Assembly (NCBI GenBank): GCA_005786805.1
Contig: SYCV01000174.1
Coordinates: forward strand, 1 to 50,954
Direction of reading: 5' to 3'
Source: Planctomycetia bacterium
GTDB taxonomy: Bacteria > Planctomycetota > Planctomycetia > Gemmatales > Gemmataceae
Length of the DNA stretch: 50,954 nucleotides
Shown: in pieces, positions 43,810-50,954 of the stretch
Layout: every line of letters starts with the position of its first letter
Position numbering within the stretch: position 1 is the first letter of the stretch
Notes under the pieces: model-generated
What the model saw: the letters and a program-made list of their open reading frames with translations, nothing else
The model's database searches: none
Told to the model about the DNA's origin: nothing
Made by a program: the position numbers and the translations under genes

Positions 43810-46617
43810 TCAGGAAAGGGTCCTCAAAACCTGCTCAACCTTGTATGCCTCGATCACATCATCAACCTTGATATCATCATAATTGTGGACTTTAAGGCCG
43901 CATTCAAACCCCTCACGGACTTCCCTGACATCTTCCTTGAAGCGTTTCAGTGACTCAAGGCCCACATTTTTATCCGGTGGAGGATAAATAACCACGCCAT
44001 TCCTGATTATCCTGACCTTGGCGGATCTTTCTATTACACCCTGGGTCACATAACAACCTGCAATAGTGCCGACCCTGCTGATCTTGAAAGAATCACGAAC
44101 GACGGCCCTGCCAAGATGAATGACATCCTCACGGGGCTTCAACTTGCCCTCGAGGGCATTACGAACATCTTCCGCTAGCTTGTAGATGATGTTGTACTGC
44201 CTGATCTGGATGGATTTTTCCTCAGCGAGATTTCTGGCCCGATCATCAGGCACGGAATTAAATCCAAGAATGATGGTGTCCTCGGGCGAGGCCAGCGCCA
44301 ATTGCACATCACTTTCAGTGATGCCACCCACGCCGGTATGAAGCACTCGAACAGCAACTTCGTCATGCGTGAGTTTTTCGATTTCTTTTTTGATTGCCTC
44401 GATGGAACCACGGAAATCAGCCTTGATGATTACCTTCAATTCCGTGACTTTAAGCAGGGACAAGGTCTCAAGCGTCATTGGTGACCGTTTTTGTATGCTT
44501 GTCTCCAATGCCCGCATTTTTCGTTTTTCGGCTATTTCACGGGCTTCAGCGAGATCCCCAATCACAACAAATGTGTCATCTGCATTTGGAAGCTCATCAA
44601 GCCCGGTTATCTTGCATGGGATGCTGGGGCCGGCCTCTTGGATCGGCCTACCCATGTCATCGTACATCATGCGCACACGGCCATATCCGGATCCACAAAG
44701 GATAACATCACCTCTTTTAAGGGTTCCGTCCTGCACGATCACAGTCGCGAAAACGCCCTCACCTTCGCTCACATTGGCTTCAAGACAAACCCCCTTGGCC
44801 GACTTGTTGGGATTGGCCTTGAACTCTTCCACTTCCGCCACAAGCGAGATATTATCCAAAAGCTCGTTAATACCCTTGCCTGTGGACGCGCTGGTATGCA
44901 CAAACTGCACATCGCCACCCATGGTGTCAGGAATCAGACCCTGCCCGTAAAGCTGCTGTTCTGTCTTTCGAATATTGGCATTTGGAAGATCCGTCTTGTT
45001 GATTGCGACAATAATCTTCACATCGGCAGCCTTGGCATGACTGATGGCCTCCTCAGTCTGAGGCATCACACCGTCATCCGCGGCAACGACAATGACAGCG
45101 ATATCGGTGACATTCGCACCACGGGCGCGCATTTTTGTAAACGCTTCATGGCCAGGTGTATCAAGGAAGGTAATGGGCTTTCCGTTATGCTCGACACGCC
45201 ATGCGCGGATGCACTGGGTGATACCACCCGCCTCAGTTGCGGCGATTTCACTTTTGCGAATCTTGTCGAGAAGAGAGGTTTTACCATGGTCAACATGACC
45301 CATGATCGTCACAATTGGCGCACGATGAATCAAATCCTCGGGCAGGCTGTCCTTGCCCAAATCAGTAATGATCTTCTCTTCCAGGTCTTCCTTGCGCTTG
45401 ATCTCAAGCTCGCAACCTATCTCCAGGGCAATGGTTGCCGCATAATCAGGATCAACTATGGAGTTGATGTTCAATCCCGCGGTAAGGCCTGCTCCCATCA
45501 ACTTCATCAACAATTCGCCAGACTTTATCCCCAACGCCTCAGACAGGGCGCGAACAGTGATCGGAACCTCAACAGGCACCTTGCCTTTGCGAGGCTGAGG
45601 ACCCTTGAGGGTTTTATGCCTGCGCCTTTCGCGCACTATTCTTTGCTGTTCCAACTCATCCTGGTCCAACAAATTTGACAGGCTTGTAACCCTTGGGATA
45701 ACAAGGTCGCTCTTCTTGCGCACCTCACGCTCACGATGACGATCAGATCTTCCAGCAACGCCACCGGGACGCTTACCACCTTTGGACTTGCCCTTTATCT
45801 CATCCTCATCATCATCAAACGGAACAATAGGAACCTGATTTTGCGGAATACCGATTTGCTGGTTGAAGGTGGCCTGTCGCTTCACATCCTCAAAACGAAT
45901 CGGCCCCCCACTCTTATTGATCAAATCCTTGGGTATCTCACCAATTTTTCGAGGACCAGTCGGAACGGGTGGGGCTTTCTTTTCCTCAACTGGTTTTGGC
46001 CTGGGCATTGGCGGGGCAACAAAGTGAACACCTGTTGTGGGGCGTAGTGGCGTCTTGGGCTTTTCCCTTCTTAAACCAGGGTCACCCGCACCGGGCCTAG
46101 GCGCGGCATCCAGGTTTCGCATCCGCATATTGCGAACAGCAGGTATCGACGAGGTTACTTCCTTGACAACAGGAACTTCAGGTACCGCGGGAGCGACTTC
46201 CTTGGCTGCAGCCCCTTTTGTTTCACCTGATTTATCAACTTTTTCAACAACAGCTTCAGATGAGGGAGGCTCTTTTGAAGCGGGAGTGGACTCTGAACCC
46301 TTGGGAGTTTTTGCAGTCGAGGTTTCTTTTTTTACCGCAGCGGGCTTTAAGATTGTCGGAGGCTTGGTGGGCGCGATAACCGTTGGTACCGCCGGCGCTG
46401 GTACCGTTGGTGAAGTTGTCCCGCTTGGCGCGATGCCAGCGGTGTTCAAACCACCCTTGCTAATAATTGTTTCCACCTGTTCACGCTGAACAGGCTCTAA
46501 GCTGCTCAACTGATTTTTTATATCGAATCCCAGTCTGTGACAAAGCGCGATAAGATCTTTGCAATCAACATCCAACTCTTTGGCAAGAACATAGATTCGA
46601 ATTTTATCTTTTAGCAA
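43810..46617 (-). CDS. infB: translation initiation factor IF-2
   Basis: The protein has 935 residues. An IF2_N domain ([17 protein letters not shown]) is followed by a long Pro/Ala/Lys-rich linker and a second IF2_N ([19 protein letters not shown]). The G domain has [16 protein letters not shown] and NKTD. The C-terminal domains that bind fMet-tRNA follow. The start is TTG 46617: an in-frame TAA lies shortly upstream, and GGAG precedes the TTG by 6 nt. It lies 158 nt after nusA, an unusually long gap for this operon. Confidence 0.95.
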   Translation of the reverse strand: MLKDKIRIYVLAKELDVDCKDLIALCHRLGFDIKNQLSSLEPVQREQVETIISKGGLNTAGIAPSGTTSPTVPAPAVPTVIAPTKPPTILKPAAVKKETSTAKTPKGSESTPASKEPPSSEAVVEKVDKSGETKGAAAKEVAPAVPEVPVVKEVTSSIPAVRNMRMRNLDAAPRPGAGDPGLRREKPKTPLRPTTGVHFVAPPMPRPKPVEEKKAPPVPTGPRKIGEIPKDLINKSGGPIRFEDVKRQATFNQQIGIPQNQVPIVPFDDDEDEIKGKSKGGKRPGGVAGRSDRHREREVRKKSDLVIPRVTSLSNLLDQDELEQQRIVRERRRHKTLKGPQPRKGKVPVEVPITVRALSEALGIKSGELLMKLMGAGLTAGLNINSIVDPDYAATIALEIGCELEIKRKEDLEEKIITDLGKDSLPEDLIHRAPIVTIMGHVDHGKTSLLDKIRKSEIAATEAGGITQCIRAWRVEHNGKPITFLDTPGHEAFTKMRARGANVTDIAVIVVAADDGVMPQTEEAISHAKAADVKIIVAINKTDLPNANIRKTEQQLYGQGLIPDTMGGDVQFVHTSASTGKGINELLDNISLVAEVEEFKANPNKSAKGVCLEANVSEGEGVFATVIVQDGTLKRGDVILCGSGYGRVRMMYDDMGRPIQEAGPSIPCKITGLDELPNADDTFVVIGDLAEAREIAEKRKMRALETSIQKRSPMTLETLSLLKVTELKVIIKADFRGSIEAIKKEIEKLTHDEVAVRVLHTGVGGITESDVQLALASPEDTIILGFNSVPDDRARNLAEEKSIQIRQYNIIYKLAEDVRNALEGKLKPREDVIHLGRAVVRDSFKISRVGTIAGCYVTQGVIERSAKVRIIRNGVVIYPPPDKNVGLESLKRFKEDVREVREGFECGLKVHNYDDIKVDDVIEAYKVEQVLRTLS

Positions 46618-46775
46618 GCTTGGCTCCAGTAACTCTTCTTAAAAACCCCCGCTTCATGACATTCAAAGGAACATCATATACCATTCTAACGCGATAAAAC
46701 CGGTTGAAAAGATGATTTGACCCATGTTACAGCAACAATTTCAGCCATATACCTCTTTTCAAGTCATAAAACCAC
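46618..46775 (-). other. 158-nt nusA-infB spacer without ylxR/ylxQ
   Basis: No terminator or conventional gene is present here. Two short frames on the minus strand (about 20 and 26 codons; the second overlaps the infB start) have no recognisable similarity. Firmicute-type operons carry ylxR and ylxQ at this place; here they are missing. Confidence 0.5.
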
Positions 46776-48230
46776 TTATTCCTGGACTGCACCCGGACTT
46801 TCCTGCGCGCCTTCTTCACCACCAGCAGTCTTTTCCTTGGGGCTATCAGCAAACAAACTGTCAAACTCTGACTGCTTGGGCTTGGAAACCGAAGCGCGAA
46901 TCGATGTCGAATCCTCCTCTTCGGTACCTTCAGAAGTCGCAATCTCCTGCTGGGTAAGCTTTTCCCGCTCAACCTGTTCCGCAGCTTCCTCAGCAAAGGC
47001 AACCAGGTCTTCGGCCTGTCCTTCGGTCAAGCCGGTCATTTCAGCCAACTGGGAAGGTTCCATGAATGTGATGTCCTCATAGGAAAGGAAACCATCCTCA
47101 ATGAAGCCCTCAACCATTTCAGCAGTCACATTAGGCAGCAGGCTGAACCAACCTTCCGCCTTTTCAATTACCACATTAAGCTCATCATGGGTCATGATGT
47201 CGATGTCCCAACCGACCAATTTGGAAGCAAGCCTGACATTCTGGCCACGACGACCGATCGCAAGCGAAAGCTGGTCATCCTTGACAAGCACAATGGCACG
47301 CCCAAGCTTGGGATAGAGGAACACTTCCTCAACAACGGCAGGTTGCAAGGCATAAGGAATGAGAACCTGCAATGAATCATTCCACCGGACGATATCTATT
47401 CTTTCCCCGCCAAGTTCATCAACAATATTTTTAATCCTGCTGCCACGCACCCCAACACAGGCACCCACGCAATCCACCTTGGTGTCAATGCTGGTGACTG
47501 CAACCTTGCTACGATAACCCGCCTCGCGGGAAACAGCTTTGATTTCTATGGTGCGATCACCAATTTCAGGAATCTCATTTTCAAACAATCTTCGGACAAA
47601 ATCTGGATGAGTCCTTGAGAGGACAATTCGCACCCTGTGGCCAACCCTGCGAACTTCAAGAATCACTGCCTTGACCCGCTCCCCGACATGATGGGTTTCC
47701 CCGGGAATCTGCTCGCTGCGAGGCAGGAGAGCTTCAACTTTTCCGAGCGAAATCGTGGCGGCTCCTTTATCCAGCCGGGTGACAACACCCTGCAATTCAT
47801 CACCCTTTTGAGCGTTATATTCGTTGAAAACCTGTTCACTTTCAGCTTCCCGGAAGTTCTGGATCATGAGTTGTTTCGCGGATTGAGCCGCGATTCTACC
47901 AACTGTCTCGGGTGAAAGGATCTCATCCTTGTAACGGGCGGTTATCACTCCGCTTTGCCTGTCAATGTTGACATGAATATCCTCTTCCTTGATTTCATCA
48001 GGGTCAACTTCAGGCGCAGGAGCAGCGGAGAGCAAATCAACTTCGGGAGCGACCTCCACTTTTTCTTTTTTCTTGGTCTTTTTTGGTTTGGCCGCGGCTT
48101 GCGTTGCAATCTGCCACTTTGTGATTGCAAGTCGCAAGGCTTTCTCAATGCTGGTAAATATTAACTCACGAGGAATTTGTTTTTCCCTGTTAAGCAAATC
48201 AACGCCTCGAATCAGGTCCTGGCCATTCAT
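46776..48230 (-). CDS. nusA: transcription termination/antitermination factor NusA
   Basis: The protein has 484 residues from ATG 48230 (GGAG upstream). The N-terminal RNA-polymerase-binding domain is interrupted by a Lys-rich then acidic insert (KPKKTKKKEKVEVAP...). An S1 domain (GDELQGVVTRLDKGAATISLG), two KH domains (GVRGSRIKNIVDELGGERID and AIGRRGQNVRLASKL) and a C-terminal helical/acidic region follow. It is first in the cluster: rimP, usual before nusA, is absent. An intrinsic terminator lies in the leader. Confidence 0.95.
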   Translation of the reverse strand: MNGQDLIRGVDLLNREKQIPRELIFTSIEKALRLAITKWQIATQAAAKPKKTKKKEKVEVAPEVDLLSAAPAPEVDPDEIKEEDIHVNIDRQSGVITARYKDEILSPETVGRIAAQSAKQLMIQNFREAESEQVFNEYNAQKGDELQGVVTRLDKGAATISLGKVEALLPRSEQIPGETHHVGERVKAVILEVRRVGHRVRIVLSRTHPDFVRRLFENEIPEIGDRTIEIKAVSREAGYRSKVAVTSIDTKVDCVGACVGVRGSRIKNIVDELGGERIDIVRWNDSLQVLIPYALQPAVVEEVFLYPKLGRAIVLVKDDQLSLAIGRRGQNVRLASKLVGWDIDIMTHDELNVVIEKAEGWFSLLPNVTAEMVEGFIEDGFLSYEDITFMEPSQLAEMTGLTEGQAEDLVAFAEEAAEQVEREKLTQQEIATSEGTEEEDSTSIRASVSKPKQSEFDSLFADSPKEKTAGGEEGAQESPGAVQE

Positions 48231-48267
48231 CCTAGCTCTCCGCAAAAATCGATTAAAACCTCGATAT

Positions 48268-48296
48268 AAAAAAAAAGAGTGGGAATAACCCCACCC
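48268..48296 (-). terminator. intrinsic terminator in the nusA leader (candidate attenuator)
   Basis: On the minus strand GGGTGGG pairs with CCCACTC (one G-T wobble) around GTTATT, followed directly by nine T (48276-48268). It ends 37 nt before the nusA ATG. No gene precedes it on this strand (the neighbour is divergent ubiA), so the structure can act only on the nusA leader transcript. Confidence 0.8.
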
Positions 48297-48557
48297 GGAA
48301 AGAAATGCAGGCCGGTTACCCACATTTTCAGTGAATTAACTTGTTTGATGAGTTATCACTTTTAAAGCCCTGAGAATTACTCCGGCTTACCGTTTGGTGT
48401 GTCAGTTGAGCAAAAGAAATATCTTATGATTCAACTACACACAGTTATTTTCACTGGTTGAAGGTCGATAGGCAAGCGTAATCCATGAAAAAAAGCTACA
48501 TTGTTGTTGAAAATTGATAATAAGTTCGGTTTTGTATATTTAACAGAGAAAAGATCC

Positions 48558-49445
48558 ATGCAAAAAACCCTTATTCATTTTGCAGACCTTATTAAACTAC
48601 AACACACCCTTTTCGCCCTGCCTTTTGCACTTATTTCCGCAATATTAGCTTGGAAAATGACTGATAGTTTTCATTGGATCCATCTGGCGGGAATTGTTAT
48701 TTGCATGGTTACAGCCCGAAGCGCTGCAATGGCCTTTAACCGTTTAATAGACAGTACTTACGACGCTGAAAACCCAAGAACAGCTCTAAGGCATATCCCG
48801 GCGGGGCTTATAAAAAAGAATCATGTCCTGGCTTTTGTGATAATTAACTCTCTGGCTTTTTTAATTTCATGCAGTTTATTTTTAATAGTTGATAACCCTT
48901 GGCCATTGGTTTTTGGATTACCAGTCTTATTATTTCTTCTCGCTTACTCTTACGCCAAGCGCTTCACTTCGTTATGCCATTTCTGGTTGGGATTGGCACT
49001 TGCCCTCTCACCAATAGGCGCCTGGGTGGCAATTCGAGGGATGGCATGGTCTGAATCTCCCATTCCTCTTATGTTGACCGGGGCTGTGTTTTTTTGGGTT
49101 TCTGGTTTCGATATGCTTTACGCCTGCCAGGACGAAGCTTTTGATAAAGCGAAAGGGCTCTTCAGTGTTCCAGCCAGAATAGGACTCCGAAACACACTCA
49201 GGCTGGCTTTCCTCTGCCATATAGCAATGATTGTTTTCCTACTGGGATTCTACTGGCTGGCATCACCCACCTTGGGAAACATCTACCTTGGAGGTGTGAT
49301 GATAGTCACCTGCCTGGTGGTGTACCAACATTCATTGGTGAATGAAAATGACCTTTCAAAAGTAAACCAGGCATTCTTTAATGTGAACGCAATTATCAGC
49401 GTTGGACTTCTATTGGTGGTGATCCTTCAAATCTGTTTGGATTGA
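48558..49445 (+). CDS. UbiA family prenyltransferase (MqnP/UbiA-like)
   Basis: This 295-residue polytopic membrane protein shows the first Asp-rich motif NRLIDSTYDAENPRT and the second YACQDEAFDKAKGLFSVP, both typical of UbiA-like 4-hydroxybenzoate or futalosine-pathway (MqnP) prenyltransferases. It attaches a polyprenyl chain to an aromatic quinone precursor in the membrane, giving ubiquinone or menaquinone. In planctomycetes menaquinone is expected. ATG 48558 is chosen. The stop is 7 nt from the end of the converging oxidoreductase gene. Confidence 0.88.
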   Translation: MQKTLIHFADLIKLQHTLFALPFALISAILAWKMTDSFHWIHLAGIVICMVTARSAAMAFNRLIDSTYDAENPRTALRHIPAGLIKKNHVLAFVIINSLAFLISCSLFLIVDNPWPLVFGLPVLLFLLAYSYAKRFTSLCHFWLGLALALSPIGAWVAIRGMAWSESPIPLMLTGAVFFWVSGFDMLYACQDEAFDKAKGLFSVPARIGLRNTLRLAFLCHIAMIVFLLGFYWLASPTLGNIYLGGVMIVTCLVVYQHSLVNENDLSKVNQAFFNVNAIISVGLLLVVILQICLD

Positions 49446-49452
49446 TCGACAT

Positions 49453-50652
49453 TCACTTTGAAGTTGCGATCTTCCCCGACCGCAAAGCCTTGTTGGCAAG
49501 ATGAGCCGCCGCTGCGGCATGAACTCCCGCCTCCACTGGTGAACTGGGGTCTTTCCTGGTCCGCATGGCATTAATCCAATTTTCAAGATGGACTCTTTCA
49601 CCATCCGGCTTTTCATAGAAATCCGCGCCCCGCCTGCCGGTGCCAAGCACCATTTCCTCCGCCTTGATTTTTCGGTTCCAGTCCGGAATGATTTCAAACC
49701 GGCCCCTGTCAACATAGATGGTTCCTTCAGTTCCCATAAACTCTATTCTTGAGCCATGCCTTGCATTCGAGAAACCTCCCTCAAAAAACATTTGGACACC
49801 ATCTTTGTATTCCAAAATGGTCTGAACCATGTCAGGTGTCTCCCAAACACCCTTGGCATTTACCATGGTACCAAGACTAGCGGCGTTCAACGGGGACTCC
49901 AGGTTCAAAATCCAATGGGCCACATCAACCCAATGAACCATGAGGTCGGTGAAAATCCCACCACCAAAATCCCAAAACCAGCGCCAGTTCCGCATCTTGT
50001 AGTCATCAAATGGCTGGTCTGCGGCATTTCCTAAAAAAGCTTTCCAATTGACATTGGATGCATTGGTCGCTGGTTCACCTTTTTTTATCCGATCAGAATT
50101 CCTGTTCCAACTCATGTGCACGCGGTAAACTTTTCCAATCTTACCAGCTTCCACCGCCTCCCTTGCCTTTTGTATGTGCTCCATACTGCGCTGCTGGGTA
50201 CCAATTTGGACCACTTGCTTGGATTTTCGCACCGCTTGGATAACTTTTTCACCTTCCTCCAAACTATGAGTCAAAGGCTTTTCCACATAAACATCCTTAC
50301 CCGCAGCAACCCCATCAATGGTCATGGGGACATGCCAGTGGTCGGGCGAGCCAATCACCACGGCATCAATTGTCTTATCATCAAGCAATTTTCGGTAATC
50401 CGAGAATGTTGTGACTTTGTCACCAGCCAAGGCCTTCGCCTGCGCCAGAGCATCCAAGCGAACATCTGACAACGCAACGATGCTAACATTGGGAATGGTC
50501 AGGAGCGATTTCATCAAGGCCCTGCATCTTCCACCAGTGCCAATGCAGCCTAAGCGGATGGTTTCAGATGGTGCACCATGAAGCATGGTACCGGCAGCAA
50601 GCGTGACACCAAAAGTCTCAAGGGCCGTTCTGCGTGTTATGTTATTGATCAT
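49453..50652 (-). CDS. Gfo/Idh/MocA family oxidoreductase, Tat-exported
   Basis: This 399-residue oxidoreductase has a twin-arginine leader (NITRRTALETFGVTLAAG), a Rossmann start (IRLGCIGTGGRCRALM), the catalytic-lysine motif EKPLTHSLEEGEK and the dehydrogenase domain with FTDLMVHWVDVAHWIL. It is a periplasmic NAD(P)-dependent sugar/inositol-type oxidoreductase by family. The substrate is unknown. It converges with the prenyltransferase gene. Confidence 0.92.
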   Translation of the reverse strand: MINNITRRTALETFGVTLAAGTMLHGAPSETIRLGCIGTGGRCRALMKSLLTIPNVSIVALSDVRLDALAQAKALAGDKVTTFSDYRKLLDDKTIDAVVIGSPDHWHVPMTIDGVAAGKDVYVEKPLTHSLEEGEKVIQAVRKSKQVVQIGTQQRSMEHIQKAREAVEAGKIGKVYRVHMSWNRNSDRIKKGEPATNASNVNWKAFLGNAADQPFDDYKMRNWRWFWDFGGGIFTDLMVHWVDVAHWILNLESPLNAASLGTMVNAKGVWETPDMVQTILEYKDGVQMFFEGGFSNARHGSRIEFMGTEGTIYVDRGRFEIIPDWNRKIKAEEMVLGTGRRGADFYEKPDGERVHLENWINAMRTRKDPSSPVEAGVHAAAAAHLANKALRSGKIATSK

Positions 50653-50870
50653 TTCTATGACACCTTAAAAAAGATGGCCTCTTTAAAGTCAAAACATATC
50701 GTAACTCTACCAAATAAAAATCGATAATCAAAATCATTCATATGCTGAGGAAGCGGTTTTCATTCCGGATAAAATTGAGTTAAAAAGAGAAACGACAATC
50801 AATTTCTAAGTATTTAATTTTTGCTTTTAACAAGGTGGTTTGACAGACAAATCAAAAATGCACATGAAAT

Positions 50871-50909
50871 AGAAAAGGCCGGGTATCAGATGGATACCTG
50901 GCCTTTTCT
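50871..50909 (-). terminator. intrinsic terminator after tRNA-Pro
   Basis: A 17-bp stem (50871-50887 with 50893-50909, one G-T wobble) and a 5-nt loop end on the minus strand in CCTTTTCT, 6 nt past the tRNA 3' end. Confidence 0.7.
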
Positions 50910-50915
50910 TAAATA

Positions 50916-50954
50916 TCGGGGAGACAGGATTCGAACCTGCGACTTCTTGGTCCC
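50916..50954 (-). tRNA. tRNA-Pro (NGG), 3' part only; 5' end outside window
   Basis: Reading the minus strand, GGGA (anticodon positions 35-36 plus 37-38) is followed by CCAAG (anticodon stem), AAGTC (variable loop), the T-arm GCAGG-TTCGAAT-CCTGT, acceptor CTCCCCG and discriminator A. This matches tRNA-Pro closely: G35-G36 with GA at 37-38. The wobble base is outside the window, so UGG, CGG or GGG cannot be told apart. CCA is not encoded. Confidence 0.85.

Noticed and set aside
44491-45678. 395-codon open frame on the plus strand
   Set aside because: It is fully antisense to infB, whose IF-2 motifs are unambiguous. The translated product has no recognisable domain or start context.
1-50954. 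CRISPR arrays, phage, insertion sequences, integrases, toxin-antitoxin or restriction systems
   Set aside because: No repeat-spacer pattern, transposase, integrase, nuclease-methylase or toxin-like gene was seen. The single tRNA at the end shows no adjacent attachment duplicate within the window.

Overview
The window is ordinary chromosomal DNA of moderate GC that looks like a planctomycete (Planctomycetota). The evidence is the family mix. There is a DUF1552/DUF1592 cytochrome pair, a DUF1559 prepilin-like protein next to an EF-hand lipoprotein, Tat-exported Gfo/Idh/MocA oxidoreductases, a YncE/phosphoesterase fusion, PQQ-propeller and HEAT-like secreted proteins, and a sialate-esterase-type SGNH hydrolase. 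No phage, transposon, integrase, plasmid or CRISPR signature was seen. The genus cannot be fixed from this sequence alone.

Layout. 1-738 is the end of a Gfo/Idh/MocA oxidoreductase. 891-10470 (minus strand) is a candidate transcription unit: SGNH esterase, transglutaminase-like secreted protein, FAD oxidoreductase joined to a metallopeptidase, DUF1592 cytochrome, DUF1552 protein. A terminator lies beyond its end, and a XylR/AraC-type regulator is divergently transcribed at its head. 11946-14588 holds small secreted proteins (EF-hand lipoprotein, DUF1559, an unknown). 14770-20634 (minus) runs rnd, thrC, dapB, HEAT-like protein, PQQ propeller. 20780-28536 holds an LSm-like small protein, an M19 dipeptidase, ilvC with a clear terminator, a YncE/phosphoesterase and ComEC. 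28543-33711 (minus) runs lysS, LolC/E permease, LolD ATPase, class IV aminotransferase, universal stress protein. 34008-42226 holds metabolic genes (creatininase family, Zn-alcohol dehydrogenase, agmatine deiminase, alpha/beta hydrolase, PEP carboxykinase) and a large membrane TPR protein. 42258-48230 (minus) is the nusA-infB-ylxP-rbfA transcription/translation cluster ending in an endonuclease-III-like gene. The window closes with a UbiA prenyltransferase, a second Gfo/Idh/MocA oxidoreductase and the 3' part of a tRNA-Pro.

Most notable points: (i) an in-frame amber codon in the SGNH esterase gene, with 48 well-conserved-looking codons, including the catalytic-His segment, still open behind it; (ii) a stop-less junction between the FAD oxidoreductase and a signal-peptide-bearing HExxH protein, where one fewer A in an A5 run would restore a textbook ATGA overlap; (iii) 13-bp direct repeats exactly 21 bp apart overlapping the -35 of the esterase promoter, beside the AraC-type regulator; (iv) a strong intrinsic terminator inside the nusA leader; (v) a 12-codon ORF with a good ribosome-binding site whose stop overlaps the TPR-gene start; and (vi) a 27-bp near-palindrome over the -35 of the hydrolase promoter. 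I did not find a clearly new defence or mobile system. The XylR-linked secretory/redox unit is the best candidate for an undescribed functional module.
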